In this document: positions 1 through 11,300 of the stretch, piece by piece
How the letters are laid out: each line of letters opens with the position of its first letter
Numbering within the stretch: position 1 is the stretch's first letter
Assembly: GCA_948567375.1 (NCBI GenBank)
Contig: OX419759.1
Span: forward strand, 53,049,493-53,113,492
Origin: Lunularia cruciata
Lineage: Eukaryota; Streptophyta; Marchantiopsida; Lunulariales; Lunulariaceae
Direction: 5' to 3'
Length of the DNA stretch: 64,000 nucleotides
The notes under the pieces: model-generated
Database searches by the model: none
Told to the model about the DNA's origin: nothing
Seen by the model: only the letters and a program-made list of their open reading frames with translations
Position numbers and translations under genes: made by a program

Positions 1-113
1 GAACTACCCTCTAGTGTCACCCACGGCGGTGCTCTACAAAACTAAAACAGTTAAATCACTTCCATAAAAGATGTTTTACTATTGGTATTCCTGAAGGTGA
101 AGGTGATGGTTCA
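1..113 (+). repeat. LTR-like repeat family 4, copy w (5' end outside window)
   Basis: Aligns by eye with three other places in the window (about 5068-5324, 22485-22749, 55411-55704). The shared blocks are a CCCAC-GGTG-C-TA segment followed by a 3' end of the form GAAGGTGATGGTTCA. All four copies are in the same orientation. The copy near 22.6 kb has a TATAAAAG box about 70 bases before its end, so it reads as a plus-strand LTR. No target-site duplication could be shown. It may be an LTR or another dispersed repeat. Confidence 0.4.
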
Positions 114-1420
114 ATATGTTTTGATGGTTAATGGCACAAAAGATCTCTCCCTTGTAGTTATCTATATTATGCATAATATAATGCTAATGAGAACATTCTA
201 CCCTTCCCAAAATGCAGTAGCATTGCTATATTGCAGGTTCATGACACATTGGATTGTGTGCTATACGTGGTACTTTACAATACTCATAGTCCTCATGATT
301 GCTCAACGCATCACCCTGATTCTTCAGAAATCCCAAAGATACAACACCCCATTCAACCATGAATGCCTTCTTGCATTCCAACACTTGTGTTCTTACTTTG
401 AGTTCCTCACCATTACCTGGTCAAGCCATCACAAAATATATGCAACACTAACATTGATACACTCAAGATCTTAGAGGTCCTCATGCATCTTCATCAAGAC
501 AAAACCAAATTTGCATACACATATGAAAATAGACTAAGCATTCACAAACTAGACAAAAAAGGTGAGATTTGGAGTTTTGGGACTGAAAATGTATTACGTT
601 GGGGTGATTCCCTTAATACCTTACACTAGAAAATGATGAGGCACATCCACGGTTGTGCAATGCCTCGATAAACTGTATTAAAGTTAAAGTTTAAATCCCA
701 TGTATTAAAGTTAAGTATAAACCAATTAAAGTTAACCTAATTTACCTATTTTATCATACTAATTAAATGTTGTGACAGTGTGACCTATGAGAGACACATT
801 ACTGTACACTCTACCAGTCATATGACTCCAACTAGACATCAAGAAAATGGTCCTGATGACATGGCACTACAAAAATGTCCTATAGTACATCAGTACTATT
901 GTACAAATGGTCTATACAAATGTTGTGACTTGAGAGTTATACCACTCTGATGATGATCCAACCCCAATGATGCTTGACTTCAATTTTCTCCCACCTTGAT
1001 GGTGTCTGACTTTGGTGATCTCCACTCACTATGATGCTTGACTCCGATGATCTCCCACTTCAGTTCAAATCTAGATTCTTCTTTAGAATGGGAATCACTC
1101 TCCTCCAAAGAGTCCACAACCTGGGGATCCTTGTGTCTTTTGCAGTCTACACTAGCACCATGGTTGTCTTCCTCATACTTGCACTCACCTAAGCAGTCCT
1201 TGCAATCTTTACTCACTTTTTTATCTTTGGGTACATGAGTAACACCTCCTTATACTTCTTCACTTCCTCCATGTATTAGGTTGAGCCTAATGATACCCTG
1301 ATAGCTAGGAGTGTGCTTGGAAGTTCTTCTTCTGTTGCTTCTGTAGCACTTTCATCCCGATGTAAAATTGTAAGACAAATGGGGAGAGAAAATTGTTTCC
1401 TCCATACGTCTACAATTACT
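114..1420. other. No recognisable gene; decayed intergenic DNA
   Basis: Short open frames only, none with a recognisable domain. The segment at about 170-240 resembles 22800-22860 (shared run AATGAGAACATTCTA), so the homology of the LTR-like repeat seems to run on past its end here. Most likely decayed retroelement DNA. Confidence 0.4.
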
Positions 1421-1429
1421 CAGTCAATT

Positions 1430-1670
1430 TGCGGGTTTGATGGTAAAACATATTCACTCAATCCATAGGTCCATAGGTCTTCCTTCATGTAGTAGTTGGA
1501 AGAAGATGACTTGCCCATTATTGACGTAAGTGGCTTGTGTTGACTTGAAAATCTTCACGAGAAAGGTCACCATGGTGTGCCTGATGTGATTGTTATACCC
1601 ATTCACCTTCCAACCATTCCTCATCTTCTTGGGTTTGAACAAGGCCTCAAATTTCCTTGGCTTGTCTTTT
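1430..1670 (-). pseudogene. Unrecognised retroelement-like coding remnant (VNNGQ domain)
   Basis: The minus strand reads through about 70 codons containing KVNGYNNHIR, then YVNNGQVIFFQLLHEG, then DLWIE. A second copy with the same order (KVKGYNNPIR, YVNNGQATFFQIFHEG, VDEARIS) lies on the plus strand at about 53630-53810. Conservation of reading frame and spacing between two otherwise diverged copies shows that this was protein-coding. I do not recognise the domain. It lies downstream of the integrase remnant at 2640-2930 on the same strand, so it could be an extra 3' ORF of that element, or the product of a separate element. Confidence 0.5.
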
Positions 1671-2635
1671 ATTGCTTGGAACTACTCCTAATCAAGGTAC
1701 ATTGTTCCAAGCATTGAACAAGACCTGAGAACCTTCTGCCAACGCTTTGTAGTCCAAGCAAACACGTTGCCTGGCAAGTTGGTAAAAGTTAGATTCTTCT
1801 TCTCCTTGATATCCAAAATCATTGATAGATCAGTGAACTACCATATTCACATCAAGAACTATAAACCATTCAAGTTGAGATCCTTGGTGTAGTAAAAATG
1901 TGCCCATTTCTCCACCCCTAGACAGTGCAAGGTGAACCAGTTGTTGTCTTCTTCTTCTATGACATTGTGTTGCCCAACCTTTCCAATTCAAATTTGTCCT
2001 ACAAATTTACCTTCAAACTCTCAATTCCAAGTACCCTTTCTCACAATCTCTCGTGCTAAAAAGTCCAAAAATTCCACTCCACCATCGAGCAAGTTTTTTT
2101 TAATGCACATTCACAATTCTACCTTTATTGAATCTTGGTGGTAGCACAAATTCAATTGATTGAGCCTTACTCCTTGTTGAGGTTGGGTACTTATACCTAT
2201 CAAATGACTTATTCCAGAATTTTGGCAGGCATTAGGGGTGAAACATCTTTTTTCCCACATGTGTGAAGCGTCAAGAGGACTAATGGCTACCAAAATCAGT
2301 TCTTTGTCCTACGTGATAGTTTCTTGATCTTGTGGATGACTAATTGCTTGATGGCTCACGTGGCAACCCGTACTCATGATCAACTATTACCACTCTAATG
2401 ATCTTGGTGATGAATTTGATGGTCATTCCACTTGATAACTAAATATAAATTTCAAACATTTGCCTAATAGTTGGAGTACAAGCCATAAATTCTATCTACT
2501 AGCAACAAATTACTAAGAAAAGGGGAAAAATACACATAAGGAGATACAAGGTGGGTGACCACATGCTTCCTCCCTAAGATGTGAATTTAGGGACAACCCT
2601 AAAACCTGACCAGTTCTAATGGACAGCCATACCAT
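1671..2635. other. No recognisable gene; decayed DNA
   Basis: Only short open frames (up to about 70 codons) with no recognisable motif. It lies between the integrase remnant and the VNNGQ remnant, both on the minus strand, and is probably the decayed 3' part of the same retroelement. Confidence 0.35.
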
Positions 2636-2639
2636 GAGA

Positions 2640-2930
2640 TGATAGTTCAAAAGAAGAATACTATGATTGTGGTAGCGTCATCCTTCTTGGTAGCCTTGGC
2701 TTCCACCATCTTCAGTTTGTAGTCAATACATACCATGATGTACCTCCTATGTGTAGTCCTTGTGACAGTTTGAATTGGTCCTTTTAAATCAATCTCCAAC
2801 TTTTCAAATGGTACCAAAGGTAGAATGTGTCAAAGAGGACATTGAATAGAGTGCATTGGTCCATTGCATTCTTGCCATTCTTTAGCAAACATCACATCTC
2901 TTAATATATGAGTGTACATTGTTGTATATG
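2640..2930 (-). pseudogene. Ty3-type integrase remnant (element E)
   Basis: On the minus strand the reading PLVPFEKLEIDLKGPI, then RYIMVCIDYKLKMVEAKA, then TKKDDAT matches the start of the retroviral integrase core. The Asp in EIDLKGPI is the first residue of the catalytic D,D-35-E triad, and the following block corresponds to the usual 'hyh-D-h-h-(ST)-(KR)-(WF)' strand. An in-frame stop sits just upstream, and the second Asp and the Glu are not recognisable, so it is dead. It lies 0.5 kb downstream of the RNase H remnant on the same strand, in normal RT-RNase H-integrase order. Confidence 0.75.
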
Positions 2931-3453
2931 GTAGGCCACCATTATCCCATCATTAGGATCTTCTTCACTATATTCTTCAAAGCAAAGTGACCTCCTATGG
3001 CGTCCATGTGTAAAGACTATATCACTCCATCTACATCATGCACTTTGAGATACCACCAAAGCTCTTCATCCATCCTAAGCTTGAATAAGATGTTTTCCTT
3101 CAATTGGTATGGCCCTATCTTATGAAATAATTTAGATCATTTTTTTGGGTCCATGCCTTAAGTGCACTAAAATATATGAAGGTATTTGTACTCTACAACA
3201 TTATATGTAATTTGGGTAGCTATAATGTGGAAAATTTCTTTGTTCATAAAATCATCATTGATATTTGTTAACTTCTTAGTTGGGACAAACAATCTGCATT
3301 CTCATGTTGAGCTCCTTTCCACACTTGAATTGTGTATGCGAATTCTAGTACCAAAGTATTCATTGAGTGATTCTCCCATACAAGTCTGCATTTGTTACTA
3401 GGTGCTACAATGCATAGTGGTCTACATGAAAAAACAAACTTGTATCCTAACAG

Positions 3454-3690
3454 TTAGTGGTGAAACTTCTCACACACATATAGCATTACCAGCACATCCC
3501 TCTCCATGGTGGTGCAGTTATACTCAACTTGAGACACCTGACTAGCATAATAAACTAGATAGTCCTTATTGCACTTGTCTTTCTGCTTGAGAACTACACC
3601 AACCACAATAGATGAGGTATCTATATACACATAGACATTATTATCCAAATTAAGTTCTCTTAGGACTAGTGTACCACTAATTCTCCTTCA
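3454..3690 (-). pseudogene. Ty3-type RNase H remnant (element E)
   Basis: An open frame of about 64 codons reads VYVYIDTSSIVVGVVLKQ, then DYLVYYASQVSQVEYNCTT, then ERDVLVMLYVCEKFHH. This is the first half of a Ty3 RNase H: the IDTS/A-S strand carries the first catalytic Asp and the ER-(EA)-L segment carries the Glu. It would degrade the RNA strand of the RNA:DNA hybrid during reverse transcription. It is truncated before the second half of the domain. The RT thumb remnant is directly upstream and the integrase remnant downstream. Confidence 0.85.
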
Positions 3691-4170
3691 TCACGACAAA
3701 GGCTCCTTCTTGATCCTTCATTCAATTATACTCTTTTGACTGCTTTAGCAACTTTGTGAGTAGAGCTGCTAAATTGCATAGTTGGTAATGAATCTTCTAT
3801 AGTTATCTACATGTCATAGAAAGGCTTGTAGTTCCCTCAAGTTCTTGGGTGACTCTAGAGCTTGGATTACCTTCACCTTCTCTATATCCACATCTACATC
3901 TTGTGTTGATAGTTGATGATGCAACAAAAGCACTTATGTATTCACTAAAAGCATTTTTTGAGGTGCAAGGATAATCCGGTAGTAGAATATCTCTCAAAGT
4001 TTTGGCATAGAAATGTTAGTTGGTCTACCCTTTGACAAAGATACAAAAGTCATTGGTGAAGATCTCAATGAACTTTTGCAAATAGTCCCTGAAAATTATG
4101 CTCATCATTTGTTTGTAAGTTGAACAAGCATTGTATGGTAGTCACCTTGCATCTCCTTGTGAATATTTAT
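3690..4170 (-). pseudogene. Reverse transcriptase thumb remnant (element E)
   Basis: The minus strand around 3760-3910 reads DVDVDIEKVKVIQALESPKN, then LRELQAFL, then VDNYRRFITNYAI. This is the highly conserved linker between the RT palm/thumb and RNase H of Ty3 elements (compare 'VDPEKIKAI...P.P.N..ELR.FLGL.NYYRRFI..FA'). Frameshifts and stops break it, and the palm with its Asp-Asp motif is only faintly traceable toward 4150. It belongs with the RNase H and integrase remnants at 3454-3690 and 2640-2930. Confidence 0.7.
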
Positions 4171-5067
4171 TTTCCCTTTTTGTAGTAATTCTTTAAGCAT
4201 TCAATTAAGAATAGTGTTGGTAGATAGGATTTACAACTTGTACTCCAATGTCATAGGGCAAGAAGATCAAAGTTGAGGATGGGAAATGTTTTTGCAAGAA
4301 AGTATTGATGAGAAGTGGAGGATGATGATACATTGCAAGAAGGAAGAGTAAAACTGTAGCACACTTGTTTTTAAGTGTGGGATTCATCCTTACATAAATG
4401 TACAATGAAGAAGTTTGAGATTAATCCAAAATAGGAGTGTACAATAGTACTAGTTGAAGCTTAGGTGGCAATTGGACTACATCAAGGAATGTGTCTTTAG
4501 TTAAGGAAATCAAATGGTATGATCCCTTTGACATTAATGGCAGTGGCGCATGAGGAAGATGGCAGCTTCAAGTAGAGTATTATTTGGGGAGAGAAAATTT
4601 CTTTATTAGGGTTTCTTTATTAGAAAATTTCTTAGGGTTAGATTACATGTATATAAGTGGTAAGAAGTTGTATCTTTTAATAACGATTCTTCATTTTCCT
4701 TGAGTGTGCTTTGATTGAGGGCTTGGCTGGTTGTACCTAGTGACTCTCTTGTTGGCCGTTCTACACTTTAGTTCAATCTTCTTGGGAGAAACCTAATAAG
4801 AACATCAGTTCTTGTATGTCAATTCAATTTCTCACATAATCATTGGGTCCACAAATTGAGCTATTGCTAGTAGTGGTTACAAGAGTTAGCATGTGTGCTC
4901 AAGATTGATAGTTCTTGCTTGATCAATCAAGTAGTTTTCATTATTAAAAAAAGTATTTTTCATATTTTAGTGAATGTCTATGAGTCCAATTTCAAGTTGT
5001 GAATGTTTACGTTGTGCATCATTGCTCCTTGCCTTGCTTCTCATCTCATTGCCTAAATTTTAGAGTT
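4171..5067. other. No gene; possible old LTR promoter region
   Basis: No coding signal. The stretch at about 4580-4640 holds a short internal duplication (GAAAATTTC and TTTCTTTATTAG repeats), followed by ATGTATATAAG at about 4646, which is TATA-like. This could be the promoter part of a degraded LTR, but no repeat partner or target duplication was found in the window. Confidence 0.3.
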
Positions 5068-5324
5068 GCTAGAACAACCCAATGTTGATGTACTAATAGT
5101 AAAATGGTTGATTCTATAATGATATGGGTTGTAATTGGCTAGAAGTGAAGGGAAAGTGTCACAAGTTGCAATTTGTTTATTGTTTGCTATTTAACCTCTT
5201 GGACAAAATCCACTCACCATATAAGGGTAGAAGAACCCACTATGGCACTTTATGGAAACCTGAAATATCCTTAATCACTCTCAAATTTACTTGTATCCAA
5301 AGTTACCTTGAAGGTGATGATGCA
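5068..5324 (+). repeat. LTR-like repeat family 4, copy x
   Basis: Shares TGATGTACTAATAGTA, AAAGTGTCAC-A, AACCTCTTGG, CCCACTA-GGCAC-TTAT and the terminal GAAGGTGATG-TGCA with copies at about 22485-22749 and 55411-55704. The order and spacing are collinear throughout. Boundaries are approximate and no target-site duplication is visible. Confidence 0.45.
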
Positions 5325-6676
5325 CTTTGCTCCAAGCCTCCAACCTTGATAATAGTTGTACCTTTCCTTCCTTGAAGGCACGTCATTGAAACAGCTTAAT
5401 TGGCAAGAAAATGTCCTTGATTTAATTCCATGTTATTTATGGCACTTAGGTCTGATCAAATCCATCATCAGGCCACTCTATACATTCCGAATCAAATTGC
5501 CAACCCTTCCTCCTAGATTCAACAATTGCAATCCTTCTGCAAGATTCACCCTTCTACATTGACAAGGGCATTCAAAGCCAAACACTAGCTAAATACATAT
5601 TGATCAGCCTAGACATTGGTGTGATAAAAAGTTGTATGGGAGAGTGAACTTGTTCATTATTGGGATGTGGCCTTGCCTTCAATTCCTATTGCTACTCCAC
5701 TTCATCCCAAATGGTCTTGGATGGCTAAGCAAGTTCCTCACCAAACCTAACTACTCTACGACCAACAACTACAATCGTAATTTCTATCTTCTCCTACTCT
5801 TAATTGCTGAATGAGACTTTGTCAAGTGCCAAGGAAGATGTTAGTTCTTCCTCTAAGTATGCTCTACAAGTAATGAATTTTCTTCCTATGTTACCTCACC
5901 AGAGGGTCCATCGGCCAAAACTTGGCCAAATGCCATTTGTTCCAAAAATTTTGCAAGCTAAAGCCTTTGTTCTAGTTCATAAATTACAAATATACAAACA
6001 ATGTCCACATCTAAGAGGATGGGTTGGGAGTTCTTGCAAGAATCAGCCAAGTCATATGTACAAATTGCTAGAAAAGATCAAATAATGTACACTAATCTAA
6101 CACTAGTTCTTTTTGGCATCTTGGGTACCTTTGGCTCTATGCTCTATTTGAAGAGCATCCTTCGCCTTTGAGTTGTCAAATGCCATCTTTGGACTACTCC
6201 TTGTAAATGGAAATCTTCAACAAGTACAAGTTCTTCACTTTGTTGCACTTTTGTTTTGCATGTCCTCAAAAGCTGGAGAGCAAGTTGGTCCATGAATTCT
6301 TCTTTGTATGTTTTCCCCTTCAATTTTTGGGGTTAAAACCTCAGTGTTTGAATTTGACAATTGGTCCATCTCTCTCTTTTGCCTCTTCTTGGAGCATCTT
6401 TGCAAACCATGCCCTGACTTCTTCTTCATGTTGTAGTTCTTCCTTCTTCTTTGTTTCAATTTGCATGCACTTCACCTTAAAGTCTTCATCTAACTTGTGC
6501 AAGCAGTCTTGTTTGGTCTTTTCTTCATGGCCAAATTCAACTCCTTAGCTTGGGCTTCCAACTACATGGCTACCTCCTTCCAATACTCAAATCATATGTA
6601 AATCCAAAGTTTTATGTTTAACCTTGATATTATTTAGCTCTTGGTGTATGCTTAGCACCTCCTTGTAGGTGAGCTT
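5325..6676 (-). pseudogene. Decayed coding remnant, possibly coiled-coil; product unknown
   Basis: The minus strand between about 6200 and 6550 reads as a Lys/Glu-rich segment (for example KKKEELQHEEEVRAW and EEAKERD across short frameshifts), which looks like a coiled coil. It ends abruptly at the left border of element B, and similar Lys/Glu-rich minus-strand coding resumes beyond B's right border at 20813. The two pieces were therefore probably one frame before B inserted. No enzyme motif is visible. Towards 5325 the signal fades into non-coding sequence. Confidence 0.35.
6672..6676. repeat. Target-site duplication AGCTT, left of element B
   Basis: AGCTT immediately precedes the TGTGAGC start of B's left LTR and recurs directly after its right LTR at 20808-20812. 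One base at the right LTR end is ambiguous: it reads GTTAT-AGCTT where the left LTR ends GTTACA. Confidence 0.7.
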
Positions 6677-6775
6677 TGTGAGCTTGCCTATCTCTCACTC
6701 AAGATGAGACTCGGATGGTTATTATGGTAGCGCATCATGGACTAAGAAGGCAAGGAACCCCAATTCCATCATACT
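6677..6775 (-). repeat. Element B 3' LTR, first part
   Basis: TGTGAGC start, then the shared blocks GCCTATCT-TCACTCA-GATGA and GATGGTTATTATGG. It aligns base by base with 20144-20240 of the right LTR. It is interrupted after CCAATTCCATC by element A's ATACT target duplication, and the remainder resumes at 12353. Confidence 0.85.
6771..6775. repeat. Target-site duplication ATACT, left of element A
   Basis: An exact 5-bp match to 12348-12352 on the other side of A. It lies inside B's left LTR. Confidence 0.9.
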
Positions 6776-7175
6776 TGTAACAATATGGATTTTAGCAATG
6801 AAGTTAGTAGGGCTAACAAAGTAATAAATAAGATAAATTAGCCTAGAATATTTTGGAAGTATCTAGGAAGCTTCTTGGGAAACTTCCTAGCTAGCTTAGC
6901 TTGCACCTCAAGTAGGTAGCTTCTAGAAACTTCCAATTAGCTTAGCTTGCACACCAAGTAGGTGGCTTCTAGAAGGAAGCTTCTTGGTTAACTTGGCTTG
7001 CACTCTAAGAAAGCGGCTCGAGGAAACTTCTTGAGAAGCTTCTCAAGGGCCTTGTATGCTACCTATAAATACCAAAGCCAAAGCTCATGCTAGGTATTTG
7101 GAGTTTTCTCTCATTCCAGCGTCCCAATGTGAGCTTCCATTCTCTTATTTCTCTCCTTGGTCTTGGTCTTTTACA
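6776..7175 (+). repeat. Element A 5' LTR
   Basis: Starts TGTAACAATATGG and ends TCTTTTACA. It contains three surviving GAAGCTTC palindromes (several others mutated to GAAACTTC), a TATAAAT box at 7064-7070 and the conserved GTGTCCCAATGTGAG downstream block. It aligns along its length with 11977-12347 and with the LTRs of C and D. Confidence 0.92.
7064..7070 (+). promoter_or_regulatory. TATA box of element A 5' LTR
   Basis: TATAAAT in the context ACCTATAAATACC, identical in the LTRs of elements C and D, about 110 bases before the LTR end. This is the expected place for the U3/R promoter. Confidence 0.75.
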
Positions 7176-7176
7176 T

Positions 7177-7188
7177 TGGTATCAGAGC
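7177..7188 (+). other. Primer-binding site of element A (tRNA-iMet)
   Basis: TGGTATCAGAGC, complementary to the 3' end of plant initiator tRNA-Met, lies one base after the LTR end, where minus-strand DNA synthesis would start. Confidence 0.92.
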
Positions 7189-7435
7189 AAGAATGGAATA
7201 GATGGTTCATTAAATCCATTTCTGCCAAACCATTGAGATTTCATGTCCAAATATAACGCAAGTATCATTTCACACAATTCTTCACCTTGTGCTTTGGGTA
7301 GGATTTTTGCATATGATCACTTTGTCTAAGGAACCCTTGATATTTCTAATTGTAACTTATGGAGAACGGTGGACGTGCTGCATCTATGTGTTAATCAATT
7401 AGATAAATTGGGAGTAGTGGGATAGAGTAGTAGCT

Positions 7436-8341
7436 ATGGTTGCAATATCAAATGTTATCCTCGCAATGCAACAACAAATCGAGCACCTTACTCGATTGTT
7501 GGATGAACAAGACCATCAACAATGAGAACATATAAATAGAGCGTTAGTTTGAGATGGAGAAGATTGTATTTGATTTCCAAAACCCAAGGCGTTTGAAGGC
7601 AAGAATCTTCTGGACATAGTGGAGATTTTTTTGTTTAATTGAAAATGTTACTTTGAAGCAATCAATCTTCAAGATGAACTGAAATAGATTCTCTTGGCTT
7701 CTAGCTAATTGGATGGTGTGAAAAAACTTTGGTGGCAATTCCGAGTGGAGCAAGCTGAACAACAAATTGTTGCACCAATTTTGACATGGGTGGAATTCAA
7801 GGATGCAATACTTGGTCTATTTCAAACTATAAATACCACTTGAGCCGCACAAGATAAATTGGCAAACTTGAAGCAGATTGGCTCAATAAGGAGTTACATC
7901 CCACAATTTCAGAACATCATCATGCAAATTTGAAATTTACAAGAAAGTGAAGTTCTAGATCAATTTGTACGGGGATTGAAGTTACAAACCAAATTGGAGG
8001 TGACCATGCAAGAGCCACAGAATGTAGAAGAACCCATGCAATTGGTTGAGTGTTTTGATTCCTTGGTTGCAACAACTTGGTATTGACCTTGACCTACACA
8101 AAGCTTACCTGTACATTGTGCACAAGTGGAAGAACTAGCACCAATGGAGATTGATGCTATCTAACAAAGACCACTTGGTACATTGGATAGAGTAAGATTG
8201 TGACAAAATGGAGGTTGTTTTTATTGTCACCAAGTTGGATATTGCATTGCTGAATGTCCACTTAAGAATGAGTGACCTCGACAAGTTACCTAGATGGAGT
8301 TTGTAGAACCAAATGATTAAGGAAATGAGGAATCCCAATAG
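7436..8341 (+). pseudogene. Element A gag (decayed)
   Basis: Begins at ATG 7436, in the same place as the gag ATG of element C (31902). The frame reads the family's gag: MQQQIEHLTRLL-coil, FEGK-then-capsid core, ITQFQNIIMQI-like segment, then a CCHC zinc knuckle near 8216-8257 where His has become Tyr (C-FY-C-HQVG-Y-CIAE-C). Several in-frame stops (for example in the capsid core) disable it. The frame ends at TAG 8339-8341, inside the frameshift hairpin. Gag would form the virus-like particle and bind the RNA. Confidence 0.85.
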
Positions 8342-8365
8342 GAGATTTCAAGCCGCCTATTGGGA
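8320..8365 (+). promoter_or_regulatory. Gag-pol frameshift signal, copy A (slip site mutated, hairpin intact)
   Basis: AGGAAAT (8320-8326) stands where copies C and D have GGGAAAC. After a 6-nt spacer come TCCCAATAGG (8333-8342), a 13-nt loop and CCTATTGGGA (8356-8365), a perfect 10-bp stem. Relative to D one G-C pair is A-T here, changed on both sides. Gag is in frame 2 and the pol reading from 8371 is in frame 1, that is -1. Confidence 0.7.
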
Positions 8366-8370
8366 GCTTG

Positions 8371-11300
8371 ATTAGTTCTAATGGGATTGAAGGCTCGCCC
8401 TATGCAAGTTTGCTTCACTTGCAAGGTATGATATCTAATTTGGGTTGTAGGATTTTTGTTGTATGATTTTTGTTGATTATAGAAGTTCAAAGAATTGTAT
8501 GTATATGCAAGTAGCAAAGGAATTGGATATTCTTATCAAGCCTGTGATTGGAAGTAGATTGATGATGGCAGATAGTAGAAAGGGTTCTGCATTCTGCCAC
8601 ACCCTATTACTTTTAAGATTAGGAAGGAGTTTTTGGAGTGTATGAGGTTTGTAGTGGCACCTCTACACTATGATGTCATTTAAGGACTACCTTGGCTTGA
8701 ATATCATAAGGTTCAATTTGATTGGACCCGACCACAAATTCAAATACAACACTAAGGTAGGAACACCAAGGTTCCGATTAGGTTGTCTGGCACCTTTGAG
8801 TAAGACACCTAAGAATAGTCAGTCTCAAGATGGGAAGTTGGTTGAGAAGGTAGCCATAGAGCATGCCTTGAAGAGAGAGGAGCCCCAAGATGGGAATTTT
8901 ACCAAGAAGGCATCCAGTGAGCAAGCTTTAAAGAGAAATGAGTCCCTCAATGGGAAGTTTGTTTGTGAAGTAGCCATAGAGCAAGCTTTGGAGGAAGAAA
9001 AGTCTATTTTTGCGGTATGGATCAAGCCGATTGCACAAGGACAATCTGAGGAGAGTCGAGAGCCTCATCAAGCAATGGTTGATCAAATAGTTTAAGAGTT
9101 TGCAGACATGTTTCCAAATGATCTACTGAAGGGATTACCCTCCAATCATGGTATGCCTTTCAAGATTGAGTTATTGCCAGGGAGTACTCCATTGAGTAGA
9201 CCAATCTATCTACTCTCACCGAAGGAGTTGGAGGAGTTGCAAACAACACTTACGGAGTTGTTGGAGAAGGATTTCATACGACATAGAATCTCTCCTTGGG
9301 GACCACCAATACTATTTGTTCCAAAGAAGGATGGAGGACTTTGTTTTTGTATTGATTATTGTGGGCTCAATAAGCAAACAGTGAAGAATGCATATCCATT
9401 GCCTTGGATTGATTACTTGCTTGATCAATTGAGTGGAGCATGATACTTTCCCAAGCTAGATCTTTGCAATAGCTATTGGTAAATCCCCATTGATAGGGAG
9501 GATGTGCAAAAGACGGTCTTTTGCATAAGGTATGGGCATTTTGAGTGGAGAGTTTTACCTTTCGGGCTCACTTATGCTCCAATGATCTTCATGGATCAGA
9601 TGCATTAGTTGTTGGATGGACTATTGGATCAATACATGGTGGTATTCTTGGATGATATCTTAAACTATAGCAAGAGGCAGAACATGTGAATGACATACGA
9701 GAAGTCCAAAGACAACTACGACAATAGAAATTTATTGCAAGAAGTCAAAGTGTGGCTTTTGGCAAAAGGAAGTTACCTTCTTGAGGCACAAGATCTCATC
9801 GGTGGGTATCAAGATGGAAGAGGAGAAAATCAAGGCCATTACTGATTGGCCTACTCCAAAAGATGCTACATAAGTATGGGCATTTAATGGACTGGCCAGT
9901 TTTTACCAACGGTTCATCCATTATTATGCTCATGTGGCTGCATCATTGACTGACCTCTTGAGGAAGACTCAAGCTTCTAGTGGACCACCAAGCACAAAGA
10001 AGCATTCCAAAAGTTAAAACATATAGTGTCTTCAAGGCCCATTCTTCAACCGTATGATCCTCAACTACCTTGTGTGGTTGATTTTGATGCTTCTAACTTT
10101 TTACTTGGAGCTGTGTTTCAACAGGAATTCCCAAATGGACTACATCCCATTGTCTTTGTGTCTTTTTGACTCAATATGGCTGAAAGAAACTACTCTGCTC
10201 GAGATCAAGATCAACTTGCAATGGTATATGCCACCAAGGTATGGAAGCATTACCTCTTGAGGAAAAAAGTGATCATGCAAACTGATCACAAACTATTATT
10301 ATAAACCTTACACTTGGAACACATGAAGAGTCAATATCATCAATGAGAAGAACAAGTCCAATTGTTTGACATCAAACTTGAGTACAAACCAGGTTAGTTT
10401 CACATCATCCTTGATGCTTTATCACGACGACCTGATTTGAAGCCTCTTCCTCTCATCACAACGGCAATTATGACAGTGTCAATTGACTCCAAGGTCCAAA
10501 ATAAGTTTCAGTCAGCTCTACAACAAGATCCCTTCTTCCAAATGGTACATGGTTGCCTTATAGCATGCGACAAGAAGTACAACACCTTCTTCATCAAGGA
10601 GAGCCCTCTATTCCATGAGGACCGGATCTATGTTCTAGCCAAAGGTGATCTTTGACTTGTGCGGCTTCAAGAAGTCCTTTTTTACCCATAGTTGGCCATA
10701 TGGTTGTAGACAAGACCTTGGGTACCCTCCAACGCCAATGGTGGTGGCCCAACATGATGCAAGATACTTGACAATTTTTTTGATTGTGTGAGAGTTACCA
10801 ACACAACAAGGCCAACAACTAGAAGCCGAGTGGACTCTTTCAACCACTCACCATTCCATCCACTCAATGGGAGCATGTGAGTTGGGATCTCATCACACCC
10901 TTGCCCAAGACAAAGTAAGGACACACAACAATCATGGTGTTTGTGGATAAGCTTGGTAAGAAAATCCACTTGGCACCAACATGTGATACCATGGATGCTC
11001 TAACATTAGCGCAAATCTACTTTGACAATGTCTTCAAGCATCATAGGATGCCACGTATACTCATTTCCAATCGAGATCCTTGATTTATTGGGAAGTTTTG
11101 GCAAGCACTCTTCCAAATATTTGGCACCAAACTTGCTTTTTCCATGGCCTAGCATCCTTAACTGATGGACAAACCAAACGTGCAAATTGTACATTGGAGG
11201 ATATGTTACATGCCTTTGTCAATGTCCACCATACCAATTAGGATGAATATCTTGCCATTGCAGAATTTGCCTACAACAATTCCAAACAAGTTAGCACCAG

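Noticed and set aside
7177-7188. tRNA gene fragment
   Set aside because: The match to tRNA-Met is only the 12-nt complement at the LTR end, that is, a primer-binding site, not a tRNA gene.
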